Shown in pieces: positions 49,601 through 63,700 of a DNA stretch of 64,000 nucleotides. The number at the start of each line of letters is the position of its first letter. The stretch's first letter is position 1. This DNA comes from Hydractinia symbiolongicarpus (taxonomy: Eukaryota; Cnidaria; Hydrozoa; Anthoathecata; Hydractiniidae), in assembly GCF_029227915.1 (NCBI RefSeq), contig NC_079875.1, positions 682,001 through 746,000 on the forward strand. The letters are read 5' to 3'. The notes below the pieces were generated by a model. The model saw only the letters and a list, made by a program, of their open reading frames with translations. It was not told the origin of the DNA and made no database searches. Position numbers and translations under genes: made by a program.

Positions 49601-52600
49601 TTTCATTTTTGATGAGACGCTGAATAAAAGAAGTTTAATCGCGGGCAAACGAAAACCTGCGATTTCCCGTAAATCCCGGACTCGTCCCGTATAGTCAAAA
49701 GTATACAAACAAAGTACCCAGGGTGTAAACTCATTTCCAGAACGATTTTTTAAATTATTATTTCACCACTAAAGCCCATGAGACTTGTAGTTTTTAAAAA
49801 TGTTTTCATTTTTGATGAGACGCTTAATGAAAGAGGTTTAATCGCAGGCAAACGAAAACCCGCCATTTCCTGTAAACCCCGGACTCGGCCCGTATAATCG
49901 AAAGCATACAAAGAAAGTACCCAGGGAGTAAACTCATTTCCCCAACGATTTTTTAAATTATTTTTTCACCACTAAAACGCATGAGACTTGTAGTTTTCAA
50001 AAATGTTTTCATTTTTGATGAGACGCTGAATGAAAGAAGTTTAATCGCCGGCGAACGAAAACCTGCGATTTCCCGTAAATCCCGGACTCGGCCCGTATAG
50101 TCAAAAGTATACAAAGAAAGTACCCAGGGTGTAAACTCATTTCCCGAACGATTTTTTAAATTACTATTTCACCACTAAAGCCCATGAGACTTGTAGTTTT
50201 TAAAAATGTTTTCATTTTTGATAAAACGCTGAATAAAAGAAGTTTAATTGCCGGCAAACGAAAACCCCCGACTTCCCGTAAATCCCGGACTCGGCCCGTA
50301 TAGTCAAAAGTATACAAAGAAAGTACCCAGGGAGTAAACTCATTTCCCGAACGATTTTTTAAATTATATTTTCACCACTAAAACGCATGAGACTTGTAGT
50401 TTTCAAAAATGTTTTCATTTTTGATGAGACGCTGAATGAAAGAAGTTTAATCGCCGGCAAACGAAAACCTGCGATTTCCCGTAAATCCCGGACTCGGCCC
50501 GTATAGTCAAAAGTATACAAAGAAAGTACCCAGGGTGGAAACTCATTTCCCGAAAGATTTTTTAAATTATTATTTCACCACTAAAGCCCATGAGACTTGT
50601 AGTTTTTAAAAATGTTTTCATTTTTGATGAGACGCTGAATAAAAGAAGTTTAATCGCCGGCAAACGAAAACCCGCCATTTCCTGTAAACCCCGGACTCGT
50701 CCCGTATACTCAAAAGTATACAAAGAAAGTACCCAGGGAGTAAACGAATTTCCCAAACGATTTTTTAAATTATTATTTTACCACTAAAGCCCATGAGACT
50801 TGTAGTTTTTAAAAATGTTTTCATTTTTGATGAGACGCTGAATAAAAGAAGTTTAATCGCCGGCAAACGAAAACCTGCGATTTCCCGTAAATCCCGGACT
50901 CGGCCCGTATAGTCAAAAGTATACAAAGAAAGTACCCAGGGTGGAAACTCATTTCCCGAAAGATTTTTTAAATTATTATTTCACCACTAAAGCCCATGAG
51001 ACTTGTAGTTTTTAAAAATGTTTTCATTTTTGATGAGACGCTGAATAAAAGAAGTTTAATCGCCGGCAAACGAAAACCCGCCATTTCCTGTAAACCCCGG
51101 ACTCGTCCCGTATACTCAAAAGTATACAAAGAAAGTACCCAGGGAGTAAACGAATTTCCCAAACGATTTTTTAAATTATTATTTTACCACTAAAGCCCAT
51201 GAGACTTGTAGTTTTTAAAAATGTTTTCATTTTTGATGAGACGCTGAATAAAAGAAGTTTAATCGCCGGCAAACGAAAACCTGCGATTTCCCGTAAATCC
51301 CGGACTCAGCCCGTATAGTCAAAAGTATACAAAGAAAGTACCCAGGGAGTAAACTAATTTCCCAAACGATTTTTTAAATTATTATTTTACCACTAAAACG
51401 CATGAGACTTGTAGTTTTCAAAAATGTTTTCATTTTTGATGAGACGCTGAATAAAAGAAGTTTAATCGCCGGCAAACGAAAACTCGCCATTTCCCGTAAA
51501 CCCCGGACTCGGCCCGTATAATCAAAAGTATACAAAGAAAGTACCCAGGGAGTAAACTCATTTCCCGAACGATTTTTTAAATTATTTTTTCACCACTAAA
51601 ACGCATGAGACTTGTAGTTTTCAAAAATGTTTTCATTTTTGATGAGACGCTGAATAAAAGAAGTTTAATCGCGGGCAAACGAAAACCTGCGATTTCCCGT
51701 AAATCGCGGACTCGGCCCGTATAGTCAAAAGTATACAAACAAAGTACCCAGGGTGTAAACTCATTTCCAGAACGATTTTTAAATTATTATTTCACCACTA
51801 AAGCCCATTAGACTTGTAGTTTTTAAAAATGTTTTCATTTTTGATGAGACGCTGAATAAAAGAAGTTTAATCGCCGGCAAACGAAAACCCGCCATTTCCT
51901 GTAAACCCCGGACTCGTCCCGTATACTCAAAAGTATACAAAGAAAGTACCCAGGGAGTAAACTAATTTCCCAAACGATTTTTTAAATTATTATTTTACCA
52001 CTAAAGCCCATGAGACTTGTAGTTTTTAAAAATGTTTTCATTTTTGATGAGACGCTGAATAAAAGAAGTTTAATCGCCGGCAAACGAAAAGCTGCGATTT
52101 CCCGTAAATCCCGGACTCAGCCCGTATAGTCAAAGGTATACAAAGAAAGTACCAAGGGAGTAAACTAATTTCCCAAACGATTTTTTAAATTATTATTTTA
52201 CCACTAAAACGCATGAGACTTGTAGTTTTTAAAAATGTTTTCATTTTTGATGAGACGCTTAATGAAAGAGGTTTAATCGCAGGCAAACGAAAACCTGCGA
52301 TTTCCCGTAAATCCCGGACTCAGCCCGTATAGTCAAAAGTATACAAAGAAAGTACCCAGGGTGTAAACTCATTTCCCGAACGATTTTTTAAATTACTATT
52401 TCACCACTAAAGCCCATGAGACTTGTAGTTTTTAAAAATGTTTTCATTTTTGATGAGACGCTAAATGAAAGAAGTTTAATCGCCGGCAAACGAAAACCTG
52501 CAATTTCCCGTAAATCCCAGACTCGGCCCGTATAGTCAAAAGTATACAAAGAAAGTACCCAGGGTGGAAACTCATTTCCCGAAAGATTTTTTAAATTATT

Positions 52601-55600
52601 ATTTCACCACTAAAGCCCATGAGACTTGTAGTTTTTAAAAATGTTTTCATTTTTGATGAGACGCTGAATAAAAGAAGTTTAATCGCCGGCAAACGAAAAC
52701 TCACCATTTCCCGTAAAAACCCCGGACTCGGCCCGTATAATCAAAAGTATACAAAGAAAGTACCCAGGGAGTAAACTCATTTCCCGAACGATTTTTTAAA
52801 TTATTTTTTCACCACTAAAACGCATGAGACTTGTAGTTTTCAAAAATGTTTTCATTTTTGATGAGACGCTGAATAAAAGAAGTTTAATCGCCGGCAAACG
52901 AAAACCTGCGATTTCCCGTAAATCCCGGACTCGGCCCGTATAGTCAAAAGTATACAAACAAAGTACCCAGGGTGTAAACTCATTTCCAGAACGATTTTTT
53001 AAATTATTATTTCACCACTAAAGCCCATGAGACTTGTAGTTTTTAAAAATGTTTTCATTTTTGATGAGACGCTGAATAAAAGAAGTTTAATCGCCGGCAA
53101 ACGAAAACTCGCCATTTCCTGTAACCGCGGACTCGTCCCGTATACTCAAAAGTATACAAAGAAAGTACCCAGGGAGTAAACTAATTTCCCAAACGATTTT
53201 TTAAATTATTATTTTACCACTAAAGCCCATGAGACTTGTAGTTTTTAAAAATGTTTTCATTTTTGATGAAACGCTGAATAAAAGAAGTTTAATTGCCGGC
53301 AAACGAAAACCCCCGACTTCCCGTAAATCCCGGACTCGGCCCGTATAGTCAAAAGTATACAAAGAAAGTACCCAGGGAGTAAACTCATTTCCCGAACGAT
53401 TTTTTAAATTATATTTTCACCACTAAAACGCATGAGACTTGTAGTTTTCAAAAATGTTTTCATTTTTGATGAGACGCTGAATGAAAGAAGTTTAATCGCC
53501 GGCAAACGAAAACCTGCGATTTCCCGTAAATCCCGGACTCGGCCCGTATAGTCAAAAGTATACAAAGAAAGTACCCAGGGTGGAAACTCATTTCCCGAAA
53601 GATTTTTTAAATTATTATTTCACCACTAAAGCCCATGAGACTTGTAGTTTTTAAAAATGTTTTCATTTTTGATGAGACGCTGAATAAAAGAAGTTTAATC
53701 GCCGGCAAACGAAAACCCGCCATTTCCTGTAAACCCCGGACTCGTCCCGTATACTCAAAAGTATACAAAGAAAGTACCCAGGGAGTAAACGAATTTCCCA
53801 AACGATTTTTTAAATTATTATTTTACCACTAAAGCCCATGAGACTTGTAGTTTTTAAAAATGTTTTCATTTTTGATGAGACGCTGAATAAAAGAAGTTTA
53901 ATCGCCGGCAAACGAAAACCTGCGATTTCCCGTAAATCCCGGACTCGGCCCGTAAAGTCAAAAGTATACAAAGAAAGTACCCAGGGTGGAAACTCATTTC
54001 CCGAAAGATTTTTTAAATTATTATTTCACCACTAAAGCCCATGAGACTTGTAGTTTTTAAAAATGTTTTCATTTTTGATGAGACGCTGAATAAAAGAAGT
54101 TTAATCGCCGGCAAACGAAAACCCGCCATTTCCTGTAAACCCCGGACTCGTCCCGTATACTCAAAAGTATACAAAGAAAGTACCCAGGGAGTAAACTCAT
54201 TTCCCGAACGATTTTTTAAATTATTTTTTCACCACTAAAACGCATGAGACTTGTAGTTTTCAAAAATGTTTTCATTTTTGATGAGACGCTGAATAAAAGA
54301 AGTTTAATCGCGGGCAAACGAAAACCTGCGATTTCCCGTAAATCGCGGACTCGGCCCGTATAGTCAAAAGTATACAAACAAAGTACCCAGGGTGTAAACT
54401 CATTTCCAGAACGATTTTTAAATTATTATTTCACCACTAAAGCCCATTAGACTTGTAGTTTTTAAAAATGTTTTCATTTTTGATGAGACGCTGAATAAAA
54501 GAAGTTTAATCGCCGGCAAACGAAAACCCGCCATTTCCTGTAAACCCCGGACTCGTCCCGTATACTCAAAAGTATACAAAGAAAGTACCCAGGGAGTAAA
54601 CTAATTTCCCAAACGATTTTTTAAATTATTATTTTACCACTAAAGCCCATGAGACTTGTAGTTTTTAAAAATGTTTTCATTTTTGATGAGACGCTGAATA
54701 AAAGAAGTTTAATCGCCGGCAAACGAAAAGCTGCGATTTCCCGTAAATCCCGGACTCAGCCCGTATAGTCAAAGGTATACAAAGAAAGTACCAAGGGAGT
54801 AAACTAATTTCCCAAACGATTTTTTAAATTATTATTTTACCACTAAAACGCATGAGACTTGTAGTTTTTAAAAATGTTTTCATTTTTGATGAGACGCTTA
54901 ATGAAAGAGGTTTAATCGCAGGCAAACGAAAACCTGCGATTTCCCGTAAATCCCGGACTCAGCCCGTATAGTCAAAAGTATACAAAGAAAGTACCCAGGG
55001 TGTAAACTCATTTCCCGAACGATTTTTTAAATTACTATTTCACCACTAAAGCCCATGAGACTTGTAGTTTTTAAAAATGTTTTCATTTTTGATGAGACGC
55101 TAAATGAAAGAAGTTTAATCGCCGGCAAACGAAAACCTGCAATTTCCCGTAAATCCCAGACTCGGCCCGTATAGTCAAAAGTATACAAAGAAAGTACCCA
55201 GGGTGGAAACTCATTTCCCGAAAGATTTTTTAAATTATTATTTCACCACTAAAGCCCATGAGACATGTAGTTTTTAAAAATGTTTTCATTTTTGATGAGA
55301 CGCTGAATAAAAGAAGTTTAATCGCCGGCAAACGAAAACTCACCATTTCCCGTAAAAACCCCGGACTCGGCCCGTATAATCAAAAGTATACAAAGAAAGT
55401 ACCCAGGGAGTAAACTCATTTCCCGAACGATTTTTTAAATTATTTTTTCACCACTAAAACGCATGAGACTTGTAGTTTTCAAAAATGTTTTCATTTTTGA
55501 TGAGACGCTGAATAAAAGAAGTTTAATCGCCGGCAAACGAAAACCTGCGATTTCCCGTAAATCCCGGACTCGGCCCGTATAGTCAAAAGTATACAAACAA

Positions 55601-57710
55601 AGTACCCAGGGTGTAAACTCATTTCCAGAACGATTTTTTAAATTATTATTTCACCACTAAAGCCCATGAGACTTGTAGTTTTTAAAAATGTTTTCATTTT
55701 TGATGAGACGCTGAATAAAAGAAGTTTAATCGCCGGCAAACGAAAACTCGCCATTTCCTGTAACCGCGGACTCGTCCCGTATACTCAAAAGTATACAAAG
55801 AAAGTACCCAGGGAGTAAACTAATTTCCCAAACGATTTTTTAAATTATTATTTTACCACTAAAGCCCATGAGACTTGTAGTTTTTAAAAATGTTTTCATT
55901 TTTGATGAGACGCTGAATAAAAGAAGTTTAATCGCCGGCAAACGAAAACCTGCGATTTCCCGTAAATCCCGGACTCGGCCCGTATAGTCAAAAGTATACA
56001 AAGAAAGTACCCGGGGTGTAAACTCATTTCCCATACGATTTTTTAAATTATTATTTCACCACTAAAGCCCATGACACTTGTAGTTTTTAAAAATGTTTTC
56101 ATTTTTGATGAAACGCTGAATAAAAAAAGTTTAATCGCCGGCAAACGAAAACCCCCGACTTCCCGTAAATCCCGGACTCGGCCCGTATAGTCAAAAGTAT
56201 ACAAAGAAAGTACCCAGGGAGTAAACTCATTTCCCGAACGATTTTTTAAATTATATTTTCACCACTAAAACGCATGAGACTTGTAGTTTTTAAAAATGTT
56301 TTCATTTTTGATGAGACGCTTAATGAAAGAGGTTTAATCGCAGGCAAACGAAAACCTGCGATTTCCCGTAAATCCCGGACTCAGCCCGTATAGTCAAAAG
56401 TATACAAAGAAAGTACCCAGGGTGTAAACTCATTTCCCGAACGATTTTTTAAATTACTATTTCACCACTAAAGCCCATGAGACTTGTAGTTTTTAAAAAT
56501 GTTTTCATTTTTGATGAGACGCTAAATGAAAGAAGTTTAATCGCCGGCAAACGAAAACCTGCAATTTCCCGTAAATCCCAGACTCGGCCCGTATAGTCAA
56601 AAGTATACAAAGAAAGTACCCAGGGTGGAAACTCATTTCCCGAAAGATTTTTTAAATTATTATTTCACCACTAAAGCCCATGAGACTTGTAGTTTTTAAA
56701 AATGTTTTCATTTTTGATGAGACGCTGAATAAAAGAAGTTTAATCGCCGGCAAACGAAAACTCACCATTTCCCGTAAAAACCCCGGACTCGGCCCGTATA
56801 ATCAAAAGTATACAAAGAAAGTACCCAGGGAGTAAACTCATTTCCCGAACGATTTTTTAAATTATTTTTTCACCACTAAAACGCATGAGACTTGTAGTTT
56901 TCAAAAATGTTTTCATTTTTGATGAGACGCTGAATAAAAGAAGTTTAATCGCCGGCAAACGAAAACCTGCGATTTCCCGTAAATCCCGGACTCGGCCCGT
57001 ATAGTCAAAAGTATACAAACAAAGTACCCAGGGTGTAAACTCATTTCCAGAACGATTTTTTAAATTATTATTTCACCACTAAAGCCCATGAGACTTGTAG
57101 TTTTTAAAAATGTTTTCATTTTTGATGAGACGCTGAATAAAAGAAGTTTAATCGCCGGCAAACGAAAACTCGCCATTTCCTGTAACCGCGGACTCGTCCC
57201 GTATACTCAAAAGTATACAAAGAAAGTACCCAGGGAGTAAACTAATTTCCCAAACGATTTTTTAAATTATTATTTTACCACTAAAGCCCATGAGACTTGT
57301 AGTTTTTAAAAATGTTTTCATTTTTGATGAGACGCTGAATAAAAGAAGTTTAATCGCCGGCAAACGAAAACCTGCGATTTCCCGTAAATCCCGGACTCGG
57401 CCCGTATAGTCAAAAGTATACAAAGAAAGTACCCGGGGTGTAAACTCATTTCCCATACGATTTTTTAAATTATTATTTCACCACTAAAGCCCATGACACT
57501 TGTAGTTTTTAAAAATGTTTTCATTTTTGATGAAACGCTGAATAAAAAAAGTTTAATCGCCGGCAAACGAAAACCCCCGACTTCCCGTAAATCCCGGACT
57601 CGGCCCGTATAGTCAAAAGTATACAAAGAAAGTACCCAGGGAGTAAACTCATTTCCCGAACGATTTTTTAAATTATATTTTCACCACTAAAACGCATGAG
57701 ACTTGTAGTT
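49600..57710. repeat. Satellite domain 8: two-, seven- and 13-unit duplications
   Basis: A two-unit block at about 50,525-50,930 repeats at 50,931-51,340 (offset 406) and again near 53,570. Segments at 50,940-51,300 and 51,540-53,260 match 53,579-53,939 and 54,180-55,900 (offset 2,639, 13 units). A private pair of changes, a shortened CGATTTTTAAATT followed by CCCATTAGAC, marks 51,807 and 54,446, and also 60,740. A seven-unit tandem duplication follows. The short interval at about 51,340-51,540 does not match its partner, which suggests local conversion or replacement. Confidence 0.82.
54867..57710. repeat. Seven-unit tandem duplication, about 1,422 bp x 2
   Basis: Copies are at about 54,867-56,288 and 56,289-57,710. 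Both carry CTAAATGAAAG, CCTGCAATTTCCC, GTAAAAACCCCGG, CCTGTAACCGCGG (one A lost), CCCATACGATT, CCCATGACACTTG and AATAAAAAAAG. I noted one difference: GAGACATGTAG near 55,263 against GAGACTTGTAG in the second copy. Near-identity with this many shared private changes marks it as one of the youngest events in the window. Confidence 0.87.
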
Positions 57711-60700
57711 TTCAAAAATGTTTTCATTTTTGATGAGATGCTGAATGAAAGAAGTTTAATCGCCGGCAAACGAAAACCTGCGATTTCCCGTAAATCCCGG
57801 ACTCGGCCCGTATAGTCAAAAGTATACAAAGAAAGTACCCAGGGTGGAAACTCATTTCCCGAAAGATTTTTTAAATTATTATTTCACCACTAAAGCCCAT
57901 GAGACTTGTAGTTTTTAAAAATGTTTTCATTTTTAATGAGACGCTGAATAAAAGAAGTTTAATCGCCGGCAAACGAAAACTCGCCATTTCCCGTAAACCC
58001 CGGACTCGGCCCGTATAATCAAAAGTATACAAAGAAAGTACCCAGGGAGTAAACTCATTTCCCGAACGATTTTTTAAATTATTTTTTCACCACTAAAACG
58101 CATGAGACTTGTAGTTTTCAAAAATGTTTTCATTTTTGATGAGACGCTGAATAAAAGAAGTTTAATCGCGGGCAAACGAAAACCTGCGATTTCCCGTAAA
58201 TCCCGGACTCGGCCCATATAGTCAAAAGTATACAAACAAAGTACCCAGGGTGTAAACTCATTTCCAGAACGATTTTTTAAATTATTATTTCACCACTAAA
58301 TCCCATGAGACTTGTAGTTTTTAAAAATGTTTTCATTTTTGATGAGACGCTTAATGAAAGAGGTTTAATCGCAGGCAAACGAAAACCCGCCATTTCCCGT
58401 AAACCCCGGACTCGGCCCGTATAATCGAAAGCATACAAAGAAAGTACCCAGGGAGTAAACTCATTTCCCCAACGATTTTTTAAATTATTTTTTCACCACT
58501 AAAACGCATGAGACTTGTAGTTTTCAAAAATGTTTTCATTTTTGATGAGACGCTGAATGAAAGAAGTTTAATCGCCGGCGAACGAAAACCTGCGATTTCC
58601 CGTAAATCCCGGACTCGGCCCGTATAGTCAAAAGTATACAAAGAAAGTACCCAGGGTGTAAACTCATTTCCCGAACGATTTTTTAAATTACTATTTCACC
58701 ACTAAAGCCCATGAGACTTGTAGTTTTTAAAAATGTTTTCATTTTTGATGAAACGCTGAATAAAAGAAGTTTAATCGCCGGCAAACGAAAACCCCCGACT
58801 TCCCGTAAATCCCGGACTCGGCCCGTATAGTCAAAAGTATACAAAGAAAGTACCCAGGGAGTAAACTCATTTCCCGAACGATTTTTTAAATTATATTTTC
58901 ACCACTAAAACGCATGAGACTTGTAGTTTTCAAAAATGTTTTCATTTTTGATGAGACGCTGAATGAAAGAAGTTTAATCGCCAGCAAACGAAAACCTGCG
59001 ATTTCCCGTAAATCCCGGACTCGGCCCGTATAGTCAAAAGTATACAAAGAAAGTACCCAGGGTGGAAACTCATTTCCCAAAAGATTTTTTAAATTATTAT
59101 TTCACCACTAAAGCCCATGAGACTTGTAGTTTTTAAAAATGTTTTCATTTTTAATGAGACGCTGAATAAAAGAAGTTTAATCGCCGGCAAACGAAAACTC
59201 GCCATTTCCCGTAAACCCCGGACTCGGCCCGTATAATCAAAAGTATACAAAGAAAGTACCCAGGGAGTAAACTCATTTCCCGAACGATTTTTTAAATTAT
59301 TTTTTCACCACTAAAACGCATGAGACTTGTAGTTTTCAAAAATGTTTTCATTTTTGATGAGACGCTGAATAAAAGAAGTTTAATCGCGGGAAAACGAAAA
59401 CCTGCGATTTCCTGTAAATCCCGGACTCGGCCCGTATAGTCAAAAGTATACAAACAAAGTACCCAGGGTGTAAACTCATTTCCAGAACGATTTTTTAAAT
59501 TATTATTTCACCACTAAAGCCCATGAGACTTGTAGTTTTTAAAAATGTTTTCATTTTTGATGAGACGCTGAATAAAAGAAGTTTAATCGCCGGCAAACGA
59601 AAACCCGCCATTTCCTGTAAACCCCGGACTCGTCCCGTATACTCAAAAGTATACAAAGAAAGTACCCAGGGAGTAAACGAATTTCCCAAACGATTTTTTA
59701 AATTATTATTTTACCACTAAAGCCCATGAGACTTGTAGTTTTTAAAAATGTTTTCATTTTTGATGAGACGCTGAATAAAAGAAGTTTAATCGCCGGCAAA
59801 CGAAAACCTGCGATTTCCCGTAAATCCCGGACTCAGCCCGTATAGTCAAAAGTATACAAAGAAAGTACCCAGGGAGTAAACTAATTTCCCAAACGATTTT
59901 TTAAATTATTATTTTACCACTAAAACGCATGAGACTTGTAGTTTTCAAAAATGTTTTCATTTTTGATGAGACGCTGAATAAAAGAAGTTTAATCGCCGGC
60001 AAACGAAAACCCGCCATTTCCTGTAAACCCCGGACTCGTCCCGTATACTCAAAAGTATACAAAGAAAGTACCCAGGGAGTAAACGAATTTCCCAAACGAT
60101 TTTTTAAATTATTATTTTACCACTAAAGCCCATGAGACTTGTAGTTTTTAAAAATGTTTTCATTTTTGATGAGACGCTGAATAAAAGAAGTTTAATCGCC
60201 GGCAAACGAAAACCTGCGATTTCCCGTAAATCCCGGACTCAGCCCGTATAGTCAAAAGTATACAAAGAAAGTACCCAGGGAGTAAACTAATTTCCCAAAC
60301 GATTTTTTAAATTATTATTTTACCACTAAAACGCATGAGACTTGTAGTTTTCAAAAATGTTTTCATTTTTGATGAGACGCTGAATAAAAGAAGTTTAATC
60401 GCCGGCAAACGAAAACTCGCCATTTCCCGTAAACCCCGGACTCGGCCCGTATAATCAAAAGTATACAAAGAAAGTACCCAGGGAGTAAACTCATTTCCCG
60501 AACGATTTTTTAAATTATTTTTTCACCACTAAAACGCATGGGACTTGTAGTTTTCAAAAATGTTTTCATTTTTGATGAGACGCTGAATAAAAGAAGTTTA
60601 ATCGCGGGCAAACGAAAACCTGCGATTTCCCGTAAATCCCGGACTCGGCCCGTATAGTCAAAAGTATACAAACAAAGTACCCAGGGTGTAAACTCATTTC

Positions 60701-63700
60701 CAGAACGATTTTTAAATTATTATTTCACCACTAAAGCCCATTAGACTTGTAGTTTTTAAAAATGTTTTCATTTTTGATGAGACGCTGAATAAAAGAAGTT
60801 TAATCGCCGGCAAACGAAAACCCGCCATTTCCTGTAAACCCCGGACTCGTCCCGTATACTCAAAAGTATACAAAGAAAGTACCCAGGGAGTAAACTAATT
60901 TCCCAAACGATTTTTTAAATTATTATTTTACCACTAAAGCCCATGAGACTTGTAGTTTTTAAAAATGTTTTCATTTTTGATGAGACGCTGAATAAAAGAA
61001 GTTTAATCGCCGGCAAACGAAAAGCTGCGATTTCCCGTAAATCCCGGACTCAGCCCGTATAGTCAAAGGTATACAGAGAAAGTACCAAGGGAGTAAACTA
61101 ATTTCCCAAACGATTTTTTAAATTATTATTTTACCACTAAAACGCATGAGACTTGTAGTTTTTAAAAATGTTTTCATTTTTGATGAGACGCTTAATGAAA
61201 GAGGTTTAATCGCAGGCAAACGAAAACCTGCGATTTCCCGTAAATCCCGGACTCAGCCCGTATAGTCAAAAGTATACAAAGAAAGTACCCAGGGTGTAAA
61301 CTCATTTCCCGAACGATTTTTCAAATTACTATTTCACCACTAAAGCCCATGAGACTTGTAGTTTTTAAAAATGTTTTCATTTTTGATGAGACGCTAAATG
61401 AAAGAAGTTTAATCGCCGGCAAACGAAAACCTGCAATTTCCCGTAAATCCCAGACTCGGCCCGTATAGTCAAAAGTATACAAAGAAAGTACCCAGGGTGG
61501 AAACTCATTTCCCGAAAGATTTTTTAAATTATTATTTCACCACTAAAGCCCATGAGACTTGTAGTTTTTAAAAATGTTTTCATTTTTGATGAGACGCTGA
61601 ATAAAAGAAGTTTAATCGCCGGCAAACGAAAACTCACCATTTCCCGTAAAAACCCCGGACTCGGCCCGTATAATCAAAAGTATACAAAGAAAGTACCCAG
61701 GGAGTAAACTCATTTCCCGAACGATTTTTTAAATTATTTTTTCACCACTAAAACGCATGAGACTTGTAGTTTTCAAAAATGTTTTCATTTTTGATGAGAC
61801 GCTGAATAAAAGAAGTTTAATCGCCGGCAAACGAAAACCTGCGATTTCCCGTAAATCCCGGACTCGGCCCGTATAGTCAAAAGTATACAAACAAAGTACC
61901 CAGGGTGTAAACTCATTTCCAGAACGATTTTTTAAATTATTATTTCACCACTAAAGCCCATGAGACTTGTAGTTTTTAAAAATGTTTTCATTTTTGATGA
62001 GACGCTGAATAAAAGAAGTTTAATCGCCGGCAAACGAAAACTCGCCATTTCCTGTAAACCGCGGACTCGTCCCGTATACTCAAAAGTATACAAAGAAAGT
62101 ACCCAGGGAGTAAACTAATTTCCCAAACGATTTTTTAAATTATTATTTTACCACTAAAGCCCATGAGACTTGTAGTTTTTAAAAATGTTTTCATTTTTGA
62201 TGAGACGCTGAATAAAAGAAGTTTAATCGCCGGCAAACGAAAACCTGCGATTTCCCGTAAATCCCGGACTCAGCCCGTATAGTCAAAAGTATACAAAGAA
62301 AGTACCCAGGGAGTAAACTAATTTCCCAAACGATTTTTTAAATTATTATTTTACCACTAAAACGCATGAGACTTGTAGTTTTTAAAAATGTTTTCATTTT
62401 TGATGAGACGCTTAAGGAAAGAGGTTTAATCGCAAGCAAACGAAAACCCGGCATTTCCCGTAAACCCCGGACTCGGCCTGTATAATCGAAAGCATACAAA
62501 GAAAGTACCCAGGGAGTAAACTCATTTCCCCAACGATTTTTTAAATTATTTTTTCACCACTAAAACGCATGAGACTTGTAATTTTCAAAAATGTTTTCAT
62601 TTTTGATAAGACGCTGAATAAAAGAAGTTTAATCGCCGGCAAACGAAAACCTGCGATTTCCCGTAAATCCCGGACTCGGCCCGTATAGTCAAAAGTATAC
62701 AAAGAAAGTGCCCAGGGTGTAAACTCATTTCCCGAACGATTTTTTAAATTATTTTTTCACCACTAAAACCCATGAGACTTGTAGTTTTTAAAAATGTTTT
62801 CATTTTTGATGAGACGCTGAATAAAAGAAGTTTAATCACCGGCAAACGAAAACCTGCGATTTCCCGTAAATCCCGGACTTGGCCCGTATAGTCAAAAGTA
62901 TACAAAGAAAGTACCCAGGGTGTAAGCTCATTTCCCGAAAGATTTTTTAAATTATTTTTTCACCACTAAAACGCATGAGACTTGTAGTTTTCAGAAATGT
63001 TTTCATTTTTGATGAGACGCTTAATGAAAGTGGTTTAATCGCCGGCAAACGAAAACCCGCGATTTCCCGTAAATCCCGGGCTTGGCCAGTATAGTCGAAT
63101 GTATACAATTAAAGTACCATGTGAGTAAAATCATTTCCAAAACGATTTTTCAAATTATCTTTTCACCACTAAAACGCTTGAGACTTGTATTTTTCAAAAA
63201 TGTTTTCTTTTTTGATGAGACGCGGAATAAAAGAAGTTTAATCGCTGGCAAACGAAAACCGGCCATTACCCGTAAACCCCGGACTCGGCCCGCATAGTCA
63301 AAAGTATACAAAGAAAGTACCCAGGGAGTAAACTCATTTCCCGAACGATTTTTTAAATTATTTTTTCACCACTAAAACGCATGAGACTTGTAGTTTTCAA
63401 AAATGTTTTCATTTTTGATGAGACGCTGAATAAAAGAAGTTTAATCGCCGGCAAACGAAAACCTGCGATTTCCCGAAAATCCCGGACTCGACCCGTATAG
63501 TCAAAAGTATACAAAGAAAGTTCCCAGGGTGTAAACTCATTTCCAGAACGATTTTGTAAATTATTTTTTCACCACTAAAACGCATAAGACTTGTAGTTTT
63601 CAAAAATGTTTTCATTTCTGATGAGACGCTAAATAGAAGAAGTTTAAACGCCGGCAAACGAAAACCCGCGATTTCCCGTAAATCCCGGGCTTGGCCCGTA

